Shown piece by piece: positions 24,601 to 39,200 of a stretch of 64,000 nucleotides of DNA. The DNA lies in the NCBI GenBank assembly GCA_026874595.1, contig CM049307.1, positions 44,710,362 to 44,774,361 of the forward strand. Direction: 5' to 3'. Numbering within the stretch: position 1 is the first letter of the stretch; every line of letters begins with the position of its first letter. The translations under genes and the position numbers were made by a program. The notes under the pieces are model-generated. The model ran no database searches and was not told where the DNA came from. It saw only the letters and a program-made list of their open reading frames with translations. The stretch is from Sipunculus nudus. Lineage: Eukaryota > Annelida > Sipuncula > Golfingiida > Sipunculidae.

Positions 24601-27600
24601 ATCAATGTGCAAGGAGTGATAGTAGACTTTATTATTAACTCGTAGGTACAGAAATATATGAAAGAAAACGGTGTGGAACGCAAAATCCCGCGCTTCTTTT
24701 TGTTGAGCTCATTTATCGTACTCGATAGGTACCCTGACTGTCTCCCTGTACCAGTGATAGGTTGGTCGAAGTTCTAGTCTAGTTTCTGGTCTAGTTTATG
24801 TCCAGCAAAAAAGTTGTAGTTCACATTATTGTTTAACGCACACGCGTTAATTTTCCTGTTACAGTTTTAATCTGGTTTTCATATAGTGAATATGAATTAT
24901 CATGGGAGTGTTAGCCTCTGCTACCTTGACCTTTCAAAAACTATCAACATATGATTAACAACTTGATCAGAATTTCTTGACTCTCTGCCAGAGCTGATGT
25001 AATCAGATCTACGAGAGCTGGTGCTGCATGTTTAAAACTGGCAGCCGGATGCCCAAGGTGATAATACACTCTAATTGGTCTGGATACAAATTTTTGCTCT
25101 CTGCCCGCCCTGGTGGTGGTACCCAGAGAATCTTTGTATACAAGCAGTGGTTAAAACAAATGAGATCTTGGACGACTGCAGTGCATATTGGCTGCGTGAG
25201 GGGTGTACGTTTATTTATAACAGATCACCAGTGTCTATATGATCATGCTGTTTTTAAAAATGCACAACTTTTCGCATTTGTATCTACCCTGACAATAAAC
25301 CAGAGGGCTACAGCTAATACCTGATACGAATGGACATTTTCCTGGTGATGCGTTTGGCTAATTTTCATAACAGTCTAACAGGTAATGTGGGTATATATAA
25401 CCTATTTTGTAACATAATAATGCATGTGCACATCGGATGGTAGCCGTGAATACATGGCTCAGGAAAAACAGTTAACTTGGACTGATAGGCATATTTTGAG
25501 TCGCCATCACAGTAATTTAGATTAAGGTACTGCAATTGCCATACATTCTCTTCTGCTGCATCTGGTGAGAAATTTACATCATCAGATACATATAGTTATA
25601 GCCTCTTTTATAGTCTGCTTTGGAACAACATTATTTTACTATTTCTTGCAACTCTGGACTCTAAATCCCGACTTTTCTTGTAGCGTGCACCAATGGTACG
25701 TTCGGCAAAGGTTGTGAAGGACAATGCAGATGTTTCAACAGTGAAGAAGTTTGTGATAAGGCGGATGGTTCATGTACAGAGACTGGTTGTGCAATGGGAT
25801 GGCATGGACCGGGCTGTCTATCAGGTAATATAACGGTTAAATAAAATAAATTAAACATTTTAAAACATTCAAAACATTGGCAAATGCAATCCAGAATTGG
25901 TCCCGAAAATGCCCTAACACGTAAACGACTGGATATCTTATGTTTGTGACATTAATGAAAATATATTTCAAAACACTAAGTTAAATCAATGTGCCAGTTA
26001 TGTTTAATATATTTCATAAGAAAATTTACCAGCAGGGTACTGTGGAGACAAGTATTATTGTCATAAGCAATATACCAGCACGTCTTATTGACGGTACGTT
26101 ACATGAATTCCTTTCTAACACAGATTATATATACAGTTATATAACAAATAGTATTTACACCCGTTTAGACGATTTTGTCCTAGGGGGTATCCATCATATT
26201 CTTTAACACAATACGCAACTGCTTCTCCTTGAGTAAATTCTATTTTTTAGCTTGTGAAAAAGGCAAGTTTGGAAGAGGTTGCAACAGCACGTGCAGCATT
26301 GGTTGTGAAACGGACTGCCATCACATCAATGGCACCTGTGACTGCAAAATAGGACATGTAGGGCCTACGTGTTCAAAGGGCAAGTATTCACCATCTCATA
26401 TTAAATGTAACTAATAAAACCATTTTCATTATAGACGAGCAAAAGTAAGAGTTATTGTTTGTTTCCTTTTTGTAATTGTCACAGCTGCCCTCATTGTTAA
26501 CAGTATTTTGAGTATAAGGTCTCTAATAATAACCAGTTTAATGCACGTTCACATTTTTTAAGAATGCCAAGATGGCCGCTTTGGTAGAAGTTGTGTCGGT
26601 CGCTGTAACTGTGACTCTGAAGGAGAGGCTTGTGACAAGAAAAGTGGTTCCTGTGGCCAAAGCGGCTGCGCAGCGGGCTTCCGAGGAAAAGATTGCCAAA
26701 GGGGTAAGTACCACATATCGATTTTTTAAACAAATATTTCGATTTTAATTTGTAACAATTATCATACTCTATTTAGATGGAATTATTTTTAACAGCATTT
26801 TTAAAGGCTTATTTTCCTTCAACCAGGAATTATTAAAAACACAGCGAGGATCTTTATTTATCAATTTCACTATTATACAAATTTAACCCAAAAAAAATGT
26901 GATGAGGTAAGGGGGCAGATTTTATACGTGGATTTTCGACATGTTGAATTATATACCACGCCATTGCAAACACATATGTTACGAAATATCTAAACTGAAG
27001 CAAATTGTTCTATATCACGTTCAGTCTGCAACAGAGGAACATATGGGTATAACTGTAATGCAACCTGTCCGAAGAATTGCCAGAAATCCTCTGAATGTGA
27101 CCATAAGAATGGTACTTGTGTGTGCAAGGATAACTTCAATGGAGTTCACTGTGAACATTCGGAAAAAATAGGTAAGCAGCTCACTAATGAATGAAAAGAA
27201 AGTAACATCAGTTTCATAGTCTTATATGATTACATTTTATTGAATCGCCAAGGGACATGCAATATGTGTACAGTGGAAAGAAATACAAATCTATAAATGC
27301 TAAAGAAACACCCGAAAAACTTAAATATAGGCTTTCATGGACACAGTTATGAATATATAGGCAAATGATCTGGAAATACACATACAAAAGGGCGTGCGCA
27401 CCACGTAGTATATATGTTACGCTTACTTTCAACCAGTATCTCACGAAGGTGGAACGTCCGGAATTATAGCGGGGACAGTTGCCGGTTGCGCATGCGTACT
27501 CATTTTGAGCATCTTGCTTGTGATCTGGCTAAGGTGAGCAGTGCATAACAAAGACCATATGGAAGTATTATCGATATTAAAGCAAATTGTATCCATTCTA

Positions 27601-30600
27601 AATCAAAGTATAATTTACTATGTCATATTCATATTATATTTCTCAGGCGACGAAATGGACGCTCTTGTGCCTTTTTTCCTCCTGGTTTTAAAAGTAAAGG
27701 TAAGGTATTCGTTTGCTTTTGACTGTAGCATAATACCATTTCAGATGGCTCATACATCATACTTCACACACAAACATATTTTGTATGGATTGAACTCTGT
27801 TAATTATAACTTTATTAAGAAGATATTAAGAAAGGTCAATAAGGCATGATCTATTTTCTTCAAGAAAGCAGTCACCATCTCCAGGCTCTGCCAGAGACTT
27901 CTAGGAATGGGTCCACGGGTCATTCGGATCATGTAGATCCTGATGCTGTTTACTGTAACGTACTACCTGCCTTTGATAAGACGTCCATCTCTGTGGGAGA
28001 GTTCCCGGATTATATCCAATTCATGACGGAAGCACAAAGTGGATTCGAAGACGAGTATAAAGTGAGTACAAGACCTGAGAGAGATATTCTTTCGCCATAG
28101 TTAACATGTATTCCAATATATTTTGCGTTTCGGTCACCTGGCTCACCTGAGCTCGTTTATCTTTTCCTTTCGGTTAATTTTTCCATCATTTATTTAATAC
28201 TGCACGTAGAGATCAATTATGCATTATCAAACTCTTCCATTGATGTAATCATTCAGTATATAGCATCCAGTTCATGCTCTCCTAATTTTTAATCTAAGCT
28301 GACTGAAATTAATCTGAGCTATATAACGATCACAAATGATTTATCGCCCCCCCCCCCCACCAAAAGGGCATATAAATCGTATTCGTTTAAACCTAGAAAC
28401 GTCGAACGTAATCTTTCGGAAGACACTGGAAAATGCTCCTGGGATATCCCGACTGTAGAAACGGAGACCTACAGTTCTGCAAACCACAGCACAAAATTAT
28501 AATTTTGAGCATCTTGAGAAACTAATCTATGCTATACAATATTTTCGTATTTCTTTTTAATAATAATTGTTATAAAAAATAATTTTTATGAAATTAATTT
28601 TATCATTTTTTTCGAAGTAATATTTCTTGAATATCAAAGAGCACCAAACAATTCTTTGTGCGGTTTGTAAAGCTGAATATCCATTTAAGTCTTCTTGTTA
28701 CACACATTGTAACAGAATAGGAACTATAATAACATTGGTTAATCTTCACAATCAGCACCGCAGGTATTTAGAATTAAGAGAACGAGCAATACATGCATTA
28801 AACCAACTGACAGTAGTATTTGCACCTTTCATATATTATAATTTAAAATAACTTTCCTCTTTTCTGCATAATATGATTTTAATTATACATTGGTGAATTC
28901 AACTGTGACTCTTGGGTCATGTAGGGTCACTGTATCTTTCATAACTCCATACACTTAATTTTCCAGTCTATTTCGATCAAACCTGCTGCGGACATAAGCA
29001 TTGGTAAAATGGAAGTGAATCGATCGAAAAATAGGTTCAGAAATATCATACCATGTGAGTTGTATTCTATGTTGTCTTATAAACATCAAACATCTATATA
29101 CAGTGAACACTCGAAATTACGACCGCACACGGAACCTCGATAGTGCTCGCATTTTCGAGGTGATATTAAGAGCAAAATTGAATTAAAACTGCGAAAAATG
29201 TATTGTATTTTGAGGAGAATACTCAACTGAGGTAGTGGTTGGGTTTCATACATCATTCTTTTATTATATATCAGATTGATTATTTTTCCAGATAACAAAA
29301 ACCGGGTGAAACTTCAAAAATATGGCGAAGACCCAGCTGCCGGTTATATAAACGCCAGTTACATTCCGGTAAGTCTCGTAAATGAACCCCATGTTCGAAA
29401 TAAAGTGAAGTAAGGTATGTTTATGTCCGTTTCCCGGATCGTTTTAAACGTTTAGCAATTATGCAAATGGGGAAATGCATATTATGTGTAAGAATGGGAT
29501 ATTTTCTTTTATTTAGGGTTATGATGCCTCCATCAGGTTTATAGCTGCTCAGGGTAGGTGTGAGGATTCTTGTCATTCTTTAGTGCAGAAAATCAGAATG
29601 AATGTTGATCAACTGCTGTCTTCTGCCTTGTGTAAATGAAAAGCAATAAATAAAGCTCTCACCTGTAAAGGCGTTCCTTTGTAACACGAATGTATATTGT
29701 ATATTGAACTGTAAGTTTATTTTATATAAAATAGAAATCAATTTGTATAGTTTCTTCTACCTCTCTTCTTCTAGGCCCAGTAGCAGGAACCATATTCGCC
29801 TTTCTTCTTATGGTTTGGGAAAATGATGTTCCATTGATTGCCATGGTTACACAGCTAAAAGAAGACAAAGCAAAAAAGGTATGTATATATAAATATATAT
29901 ATTATAAATAACTGTGTATACATAGGTTTGAACAATTGTTTGTCTTAAAATTAACACGTCTCATGTGGAAAATATATATATATATATATATATATATTAG
30001 TTTCTTACTCAATTATGGTATTAGTTCGTATAGTTATATATTTCAGATGCACAATTTGCCTTTTACATTTATAAAAAAATAAGTGTATTGTCGTTTTGTT
30101 TAGATCTAACCATATAAACTCTGCATTTCTAAAACTCATCTCTTGGTATACCGAACACGATCATGAGAGTTTCACACAGCACTGAATAATGTTTCCCTAT
30201 GCAGGCAAAATGTGAACAGTATTGGCCGGATGATAAGAAGCCCAGAGTATTCAATGAAATAACCGTGTCTCTGAGGACATCTGAACATGGTCCACATTAT
30301 ATCACTCGGGAACTTGTCTTACAGAAGGTATTTATGTTCTACTTTGATTTACCTTTACAACTAATATCTATTTTTTTGTATGTGTTTATTTCAATATCGA
30401 TTTTTGATTAAACCTGCTCGTATCTGCACCCAGGTACAGCAATGATAGTGTATTACAATGTATTATAGTGTATTCGCTTATATCCTGCTTCGTATTTCTT
30501 AATATTAACTAAGCTATGTCCCTATCGCCCGCCCTTAATGAAGGCTCAATCAAAAAGATTCACGATATTTTATACAAAGCGAATAAGCATATTATCATCC

Positions 30601-33010
30601 CTAGATGCAGTCTATCATTTAAATATATACCTTGACAATATGTTTTATAATATTGATGATGTAGATTTAGTCTTCTTGCAAATGGTATGCAAATTGTTGA
30701 TGACGTCACAGTGCGTAACGCAGTTTGGTGGATAACTTCAAAGAAACAGAATAAGATTCGTAATTTTTTATTGTGATCCCGGGCACTGCCCCCCACCCCC
30801 TTTGTACCATGCCGGCTGATGCAGATACGTGCCTGGCTGACGTAAACAACCCATGCAATCATGAATGGAATCTCATTAAATGTTCAGGGCATTTCGGGAA
30901 TGGGCCAATGAAGGAGCGATTTGGTATGGATCCGGCACATGATCCGGATTCAGGAACGTTAACAAGGACTATTCACAAATGTACAGTCACTTATCTGGAA
31001 ATATTTCCGGATTTACGAAGGTGATCAAGGACTATTCACAAATGTATAGTCACTTATCTGGAAATATTTCCGGATTTACGAAGGTGAACAAGGACTATTC
31101 ACAAATGTATAGTCACTTATCTGGAAATATTTCCGGATTTACGAAGGTGATCAAGGACTATTCACAAATGTATATAGTCACTTATCTGGAATATTGAAAC
31201 ATGGACCAGAAAGTGAATGCAAGCACGGTTTTGGGAGCATTCCATAGGATGCAGATTTATAGTTCTTCTTATCATAGCAATGCATACTCTGCATATATAT
31301 TATGATTTAAATGTTTTCCGTTTATATTAGGATGGTGAAACGAAGACCGTGAGACACATGCAGTTTATATCATGGCCAGACCATGGAACCCCGCTGAGCC
31401 CCACTGCTTTTTTGGCCTATCACAATGAAGCAATGAATCATTACGAAAAGACAAGGGGGCCCATGCTGGTACACTGCAGGTAGGAGAGCTTCATTACCAC
31501 TATTTGATGTATTCCGTTGGGTGACCCCACCACTTGATGAATATAATTTTTTAAGCGGAAGCAAACATCTTACTTTGAATGAAACATTTAAAGTCCGATT
31601 TTTACTTTGGGAGACTATACCCTGACATGGAATAGACTCCCACAATAAATGCAGCCCATTCACTAAACATATATGAACATCTTTTCTGTAAGCAAGATAA
31701 GCTTAACAAACAGATGCTATCGCCACTGTCGAATAATAAGATCCCGAGTGCCCCGTTATAATGTGTTTCCATTAGTAAAATAAAAAGCCAAAACTCACTT
31801 GATTGTATATAGTGCCGGAGTGGGGCGGACAGGGACCTTCCTGGCCATGGATTATCTCCTAAGACAGGCCAAGCATGAAGGGCGGGTCAGCGAGTACAAC
31901 TGTGTTGTTGATTTGCGGAAACATCGAGTGAACATGGTTCAGAGTTTGGTAAGTGTGTATATTTTATTATTTAGTAAAAATTATGCCTGAAAAAAAAATG
32001 TTTTGGACTTAAGATTCTGCCATATAAACTTTGAAGATACGTGCGTCAATTGCCACGTTTTATATATAGAAACAGCTAGTTAGCCTGTAAAAAGTATCAA
32101 TAAAATAGAACATTGTCCCAATTCTTTGATGTGCAGCTAAAAGTAAAAGAGATTAGTTATGGTCGCCCTTATTCCAGCATTTTTTTATGTCTAAGTACAC
32201 CTCATTCTTTCCTATCGATTGGGGTTTACCGGCAACCTATTGAAATGATTTTTCTTCTTAAGACGGGGCGCTAACGGTGATGTCTTTTACAGGATCAGTA
32301 CAGGTTTATTCATGAAGCCTTGCTTGAGGCGCTACATTGTGGAAAGGTCGTTCATGACGTTACCCTTTTTGAAGCCTGGATGAATGAACAGCACGGAGAA
32401 GACATAAAGACACAATTTCAGGTATACATGTCATGTAATAACAGTAGATAGCAGTAATAGCAGTAGATATTATTGTCATTGATTATTTTTTAATAATTCT
32501 TTACTGAAGTTTCTTTAAACAGAGTTTTATTTTTAATGTCATGCCGCAGATGTTAGGGAAGATGAGACGTGTGGTGAGGCCTGAAGATACAAAGGCAGGG
32601 AAACTTGAGGAGAACAAAATGAAGAACCGGAATCTGCGTCTACTTCCTCTGGACAAGTGGCGCCCCCTGCTCATGACACCCGTTCCCCATTCCAATGATT
32701 ATATCAATGCTGTCTTTGTGAAGGTAACAAACTTAACTATTATGCGAATATTTAAAGTTTCTCAAAATTAGTGTACACAAACATGTTATTTATAGAACCA
32801 AAGCAAATCTGGGGGAAAACGGTGATAAAATGATTTTGAGCCGTCCTATATCGGCAGTGTCTTTATTTCATAATATTACGTTTATTCTAATATCAAATGA
32901 CATACATACGACAATAACTTACTTCAATTTACACTTTAAAGTTTTCTTCCCAGGATTTATTTCCCAAAAAATATGTAATAAATATACTCATACACTCATC
33001 TTAGATTAAA

Positions 33011-33055
<45 letters not shown>

Positions 33056-36000
33056 ATATATATAAAACGTAGGTTGTTTTGATACATACACTTTTGCTTC
33101 AATTTGCAAACATAGGGACATGTGATATTTTGACATTCTTTCATCACCGTTATGATCTCTTAAAGGCTGACAGGAGAAGTGATGGTATTCTAGTGACACA
33201 GTCTCCATTGAAGAATACAGTTAATGACATGTGGCGCCTCATTCATGATTATGAGGGCACAGTCATTGTTTCCTTGAATTTGTTCAAAACAGAGGTATTC
33301 ATCAATCCACAAATATATATGAGTAAAATCAAACCTTTGCTAAATAGGTACATCAAACAGCTGTAAAATGTAGTTAATATATATGCATCCTGACATTAGT
33401 TGTCAAAATTCATTCACCTTTTCTTATTACGATGCGTCAACAATAAGGATGATTAACAATTATTTGGAAGAAGGTAGATTCTATTTTAACAGACTGTGAG
33501 AATTATCCACGCTCTCGCCGGCTCAGCTCGGAGAATGAGTCTACTCCGTGATTCCAGTATAAATAATTAACTGCGAAGTTTATGTATGATTGTTTGGAGT
33601 ATTCTATCTGAAAGGCATGTGTTTTATTATTATAGGATTTCCCAGATTATACCAAGAGTAGCACCTACGGGCCTTTCAACGTGTCTGTCAAATCGAGCAC
33701 TGCCGAAGAATATTTTATCAATGCTGTCGTCACGTACTCAGTCCGGGTAAGCCATCTAAGATGTTCTCTTTATCTGGAATGACTCGAAAGTCCGGAATGC
33801 CACACTACGTTGTTGTTATATGTGAATATATTATGTTTCATGCCAATTTAAGAACATCTGAAGATCGTTTATCACATAACCCCCATAAAGGAGGAAATTA
33901 TTTGGCCAGAATACGTAAAACACATATATTATACTCACGTGCGTTAAGGTTTAAGAGGAAAGGAATTAAATTCACGATATCATATAATAAAAATAGTAAA
34001 TGTTAACACTTGATCAGTATATAGTAGTGATGGTGCTTTGTTGATCTCCATTTTTTAAAGCAGGGAGAGAAACTTAAGACAGTACACCTGACTACTACAT
34101 TAGATACACCTGAAGAGAGTCTACCTGATATTGACTCCTTCATTGCTCTGGTGGAAGCAACACAATGTGCCAGGCAGGAGAACATGTCAGGTCGGACCGT
34201 CGTCCACTGTAGGTCAGTAACAAGCCGCAGTCACCTTTTAATTCTGTCACAAGCATCATAGGCTAAAGTCCGTATCTAACTGGGATGTGACACAAAATTG
34301 CGAGAATATGCGTGCATTAGTGTCAGTATTTAATTGGCATCACAAAAAAAACACAAAAAAACTTTCGACTGATTCTCCTTTTGGTCTCCAATCAGTCACA
34401 ATTTAGTTTTGTTGATCACCAACCCCTACAAAACTGTTTCATGTTTCTCGCACTTTCTGACTCGCGGAAACTAAATTAAGGATTCAAGGAGGGTTCGAGA
34501 CATCCGCGACGATTGTAAGAATATTATTAGAGAAAATTTGCGTATGATTTTTTAACAGGTTCATTATTGTCGCAAATCGAGTGCGAGGTCCTGCGACTCT
34601 CATGATGAAATTTAAAACCCCCGCAAATGTTTCGAGACATTTTCTAAACTCCCTCGCGAAAGCTGTTCGCAATCAATCGAAAACAGTCGGAACCTAGTGA
34701 GATACAGGCTTATCATTTTTTCTTTCAAATTATGTCAAATCTGATGCAGATTTATAAGCTGTGTTCACTTAAGTACATATGTCCTGACAGGCCCGTTTTG
34801 CTAGATGAAAAAAACTGCTGGCAAAGCCTGATATAAGAAAAGTGGTTTAACCATATATCTGTCTTTCCCTTTGTTTGGCTATTTTAACATATTTCCCTGT
34901 CATTTATATATGTGCATTCAATTTTCGCTCCGCTTCGGTATAAATTAGGTTTCAGCTTGAATAAGCCTCGCGTAATTCTTCGTATTGTTTTTAACAGAAC
35001 CGGTCTGAACCACAGCGGTTTGTTCTGTGCACTGAGTCAGGTTTGTCAGAAAATTAAGTACGAGCATGAAGTTGACGTTTTCCACGCCGTGAAACAGATC
35101 AGGATCAGCCGACCTGAGTTTATCACGTCACTGGTAAGTATAGGCAAACTCATGATCACATGACTTAAAGAAGTCTATTTTGATATCTGACGTCGATTAA
35201 CTATATAAAGATAATCCCTAGAACATTTCATAAAAAAGACCTGAAATCATTACCTGTTTTTTTTTATGTTTGTGCATGTATTTAGGGCATGTACCGTGTT
35301 TACTACTCGTATATAAATAAACAAGCTCATGCATCTGTCACAGAGGTTTTATTAAGTTTTATTAACAGGGATTTCCTACTGTAGGTTCAGCTTATATTTT
35401 AAGGAAATTTTAGAAATGCACAAACTTCTAATCAAGCCTTCAGGGCTACTGTACTGTATAATGTTGCTGAAGACCAAGAAATCAGGGTTCACGAGAGACG
35501 CAGGCACTTTTTTTACTTTCAATGTGGAGCCATTTTTAGTGAATTCTGAAGGAAAATTTGGCAATATGTATTTAACAGAAATGTAACAGACTGTTTGCAA
35601 ATTATACAAAGTGTATATCGATGATATCATGCAGTGATCGATGAAATTCAGTTAATCAGTCTGTGACGTGCCGGGAGCAATGCTTTAAATTTCAGCACTA
35701 CACATATCCAGAAACACAACTGTTCTTCCACTTGTAACTGTACAAATTGGGATCAGTTACACAGCACAACACACCCTGAGTTAAAAAATCATTCATCTAG
35801 AAATGACATAAATTTTACAGAAGCGGTAGGTGAATAGCTTGCAATAAGTTTTTCCCGTCCCAGAGTTCAGGACAGGGGGGCTGTGACACGGCAGTTGCGT
35901 AGCGTCGAAGTTGTGCTTGTTAGTGCAGTATATATTATTTAATGGTGCAGTATTTCCCAGACATTTAAAGGTCAAAGGAGACATATTCTTTGGAATTTTA

Positions 36001-36240
36001 TCATGAAGGGCTTAGTATTCAGCCCTGTTTAATACCCTGCAAATGCATGAACGGATATATTCATCACGACCAGGGTGAATACACGAACGATTAGAACATG
36101 ATATTATTTAAGTTCATGCCAGCAGAAGTACACACATATACGCGCAGCATACCGTACACTGTAATGTTATCGAGTGATTGAGGGTCTCTCGCAATCAAAC
36201 CTGAATATATCAGGTAGCCGTGTGTTCACATTCAGCTTAA

Positions 36241-36287
<47 letters not shown>

Positions 36288-39200
36288 TCAAACGAAAACT
36301 AAGGTTTAACATGCAACCAAGGCTTGTATGATCGTATCCCAAGACAAAGTCGGGATACTATGGTTAAAGCACGGTCGCGCCGCCGCCGCCGCCGCAGCGA
36401 TTTCTTTTGGACGCGATAACTCAAAATAGTATGTCACAGATCTTTACCAAACTTGACATGTGCATAGATAAGGGTGAGAGGACGAACCCTATTTAAAATG
36501 GGATCATGACCTTTACTAGGAGAGTGACCTTGACCTTGAATAGGTCCATTTTAGTGGGAAAATCACACAAATTCTTAAATATCTCAAGAAATCTTACAAA
36601 GATTGATCCAAAAATCAACTTGAAGGAAGATCTTGGATAGTGTTGTCATTTACTGGAAACTCGTGGCGATACCTGTTATCCTTTTCTGGTTTTCGTGCCG
36701 TGTAATACCCCCATCATTCCCACTTAACATTGTGAAAATTATAAGTATTAAATTAATGGACAGACTAGCAATTACCCGTGCTTCGCACGGTTCTGGGCGA
36801 GCATTTAGTTCTGATTTCAAATAGTCTGTCATAGTTTCATGGGTGTACAATGTTACTGTCTCTTTGAATCCGACATTTGGTATAAGTGTTCTGTCTCTGA
36901 GTTAACCTTGTCGGAGTCTGAATGACCTGGACGAATACGTTCTTGTCCGAATGGTGGAATGTCTTCGGACAAACACGGAGCATATGTATGTCAAAAAATC
37001 ACGGTAAACCGTAGTGTCAGAGGAGACGTAAATTCACACAAATCGCGTTACGCTATTAACATATAGATCCATTATATGCATGGTGTTATGCATAAAACTC
37101 CAATTGAAGCCGAGAGGTTGGCAGGAGAATTCTCGAAGAATTTGATATGTTTAATAAAATCATTTTTATATGAAAATATATATTATGCTGAACATCGCCA
37201 TTTAAAGTTGCCCTCCGCGCCCGTGAATCCGCCAGTAAAGGAACCTGTTATCTTGCATGGTGGTACAGTACAGCGCTGAGACATGATCTCGATAATTGCA
37301 TTCCGGTTATAATGCACAAAAACTGAGCACTCACATGGTCGGGCAAGTTCGTGGTAGCATTATATTATGTGGTACATTTAATGGCTGTATATAATTTTAA
37401 ATATCACGCACTCCTTTCTGTTTGAAAGCTTAGCCAATGTTTTCCAGTGAGACAGTCACTGCGTTCAGGCAGTGTGTTAAACCCGGATCCCACTCCGGAT
37501 CCCGGAACCCAAGAAAAATTTGTAATTCTTAAACACTCATGGTAATTTGTCCAGATATTTTAGCATAATCGATTCTAAAGACATATTTTATATTATGTTT
37601 GGTTAAAACATAAAAAAATAGTCTGTTTAGCAACAAAATTTGATAAAAAAAAAACACTTCCGGACCCTGGGGCACGGACCTCACGGATTACACGGACCCC
37701 GTTTTCACGTTGTTTTACCATTTCTTTAGTACATACATGTATTTGACATCACGTTTAGCCAAGACACATTTGTGATTTATTATTGTGTTTGTATCTGTAT
37801 TTTAACATTTCTGTCTCAGTTTTTATTCATAATTTTATATTTGCTATTTATTTCATTTGTGTAGCGTTTTAAAAAGTATTATAATTTAAAACATTTACAA
37901 AATCATTATTTTGGAACCTGTAGTTGCTTGAAATGCAAGTAATCAACAATTCCTTTCGGTATTTATATCATTGCCAACTTTAAAATTGCATGGTTGTTAT
38001 GAACGGAGCACGAAACCTGTTGTTATGTGGAAGTGCTCTGATATATCAGTCTCAGGTCCGCTCAACTGTTAGTGCACTTCAAATTAAAACTCCCCCACTG
38101 TGTCCGCACTATTATATTTCATTTGAAATAACAAATATTATATTTAGTGTGTGACATGAGTGCTAGTTTTGTCCTCTTTTAGTCATGAATAAAAATATTA
38201 GCGGTGGTTACTGGGGTCCGTCAAAATTTAACAGTCGGCAAATTCAAGTAAATGAGGTCCGTCTTCATCGAAATATTTTTGTAATTATAAATCTTTCAGT
38301 GAATCGGTCATTTAACATTTAGGGACTTTGCTCTTTCCTTACATCATCAATAGTGGTGTTTTTATCGGTATAAATAATGGAAAATGAGGAATAGGTTTAT
38401 GGGGTCCGGGGACCGTGGGGTTCGGGTTTTACACACTACCCTGCATTCACTACCGCTCGGAAAATTCTTTGAAAGACCCCCTTTTGAGCATTTTCCTCAC
38501 GCGAGATCTCCTTTGTGCACAATAGACCTTTTCGCTGCGCGGAGGTTGCCTTTTGAGAAGGGATCACCAATGGGGATTATTTCGGGCCGGTCACCGCAAA
38601 TTTAAGAAAAGCCCAGATAGGGCCCCCGGCGAAAAACTCTGTCCCGCAATCAAACACTCTGTGGCCATTGTGTTACCAGGCCCGAAGGCACAAAGAAAAG
38701 AGGCACCCGCGGGGGAGCAAATATTAAGATTATTAATTATGCACGTAATACACAAATATTGCAAATAAAAGTGGGTGGAATCTCTTCGGACAAACCCTGA
38801 GCATATGTATATCAGAAATCATGGCAAATCGTACGGTAGTATCAGAGGGGATACGGAAAATCACAAAAATCGCCCTACGCTATTAATATATAGATTGGGT
38901 TAAAATTTGGTATGTCCATTGATCTAGGATTCCACAATCTTGTATTCAGAACTAGTGGCGCTATCTGCAATCGTTACTGTGTGGCGGATATCTCCATGGT
39001 TCAAGGTATAAGCCTGAAATTTGGCATGTCCATACATCTTGGAAAGTTTTCTCGTAAACCTCGTGGCATCACCTACCTTCCCGTTTTTGTAGAGTAAATA
39101 AATGCCCTTTTCAGAGGGGGAGATTTGCCCTATTGGCCTGAAATTGTGCATATCCATAGATCTGGGACTCCTCCATCTTGTATTCAAGACTGATGGCACC

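Noticed and set aside
25028-25324. 98-codon ORF in an RPTP-A intron
   Set aside because: No recognised domain, no splice sites in the right phase. Could be a transposon fragment, but nothing supports it.
30773-31197. Plus-strand ORFs over the 63-bp repeat as a coding exon
   Set aside because: They fall inside an intron between firmly placed D1 exons and would insert a repeat into the catalytic domain.
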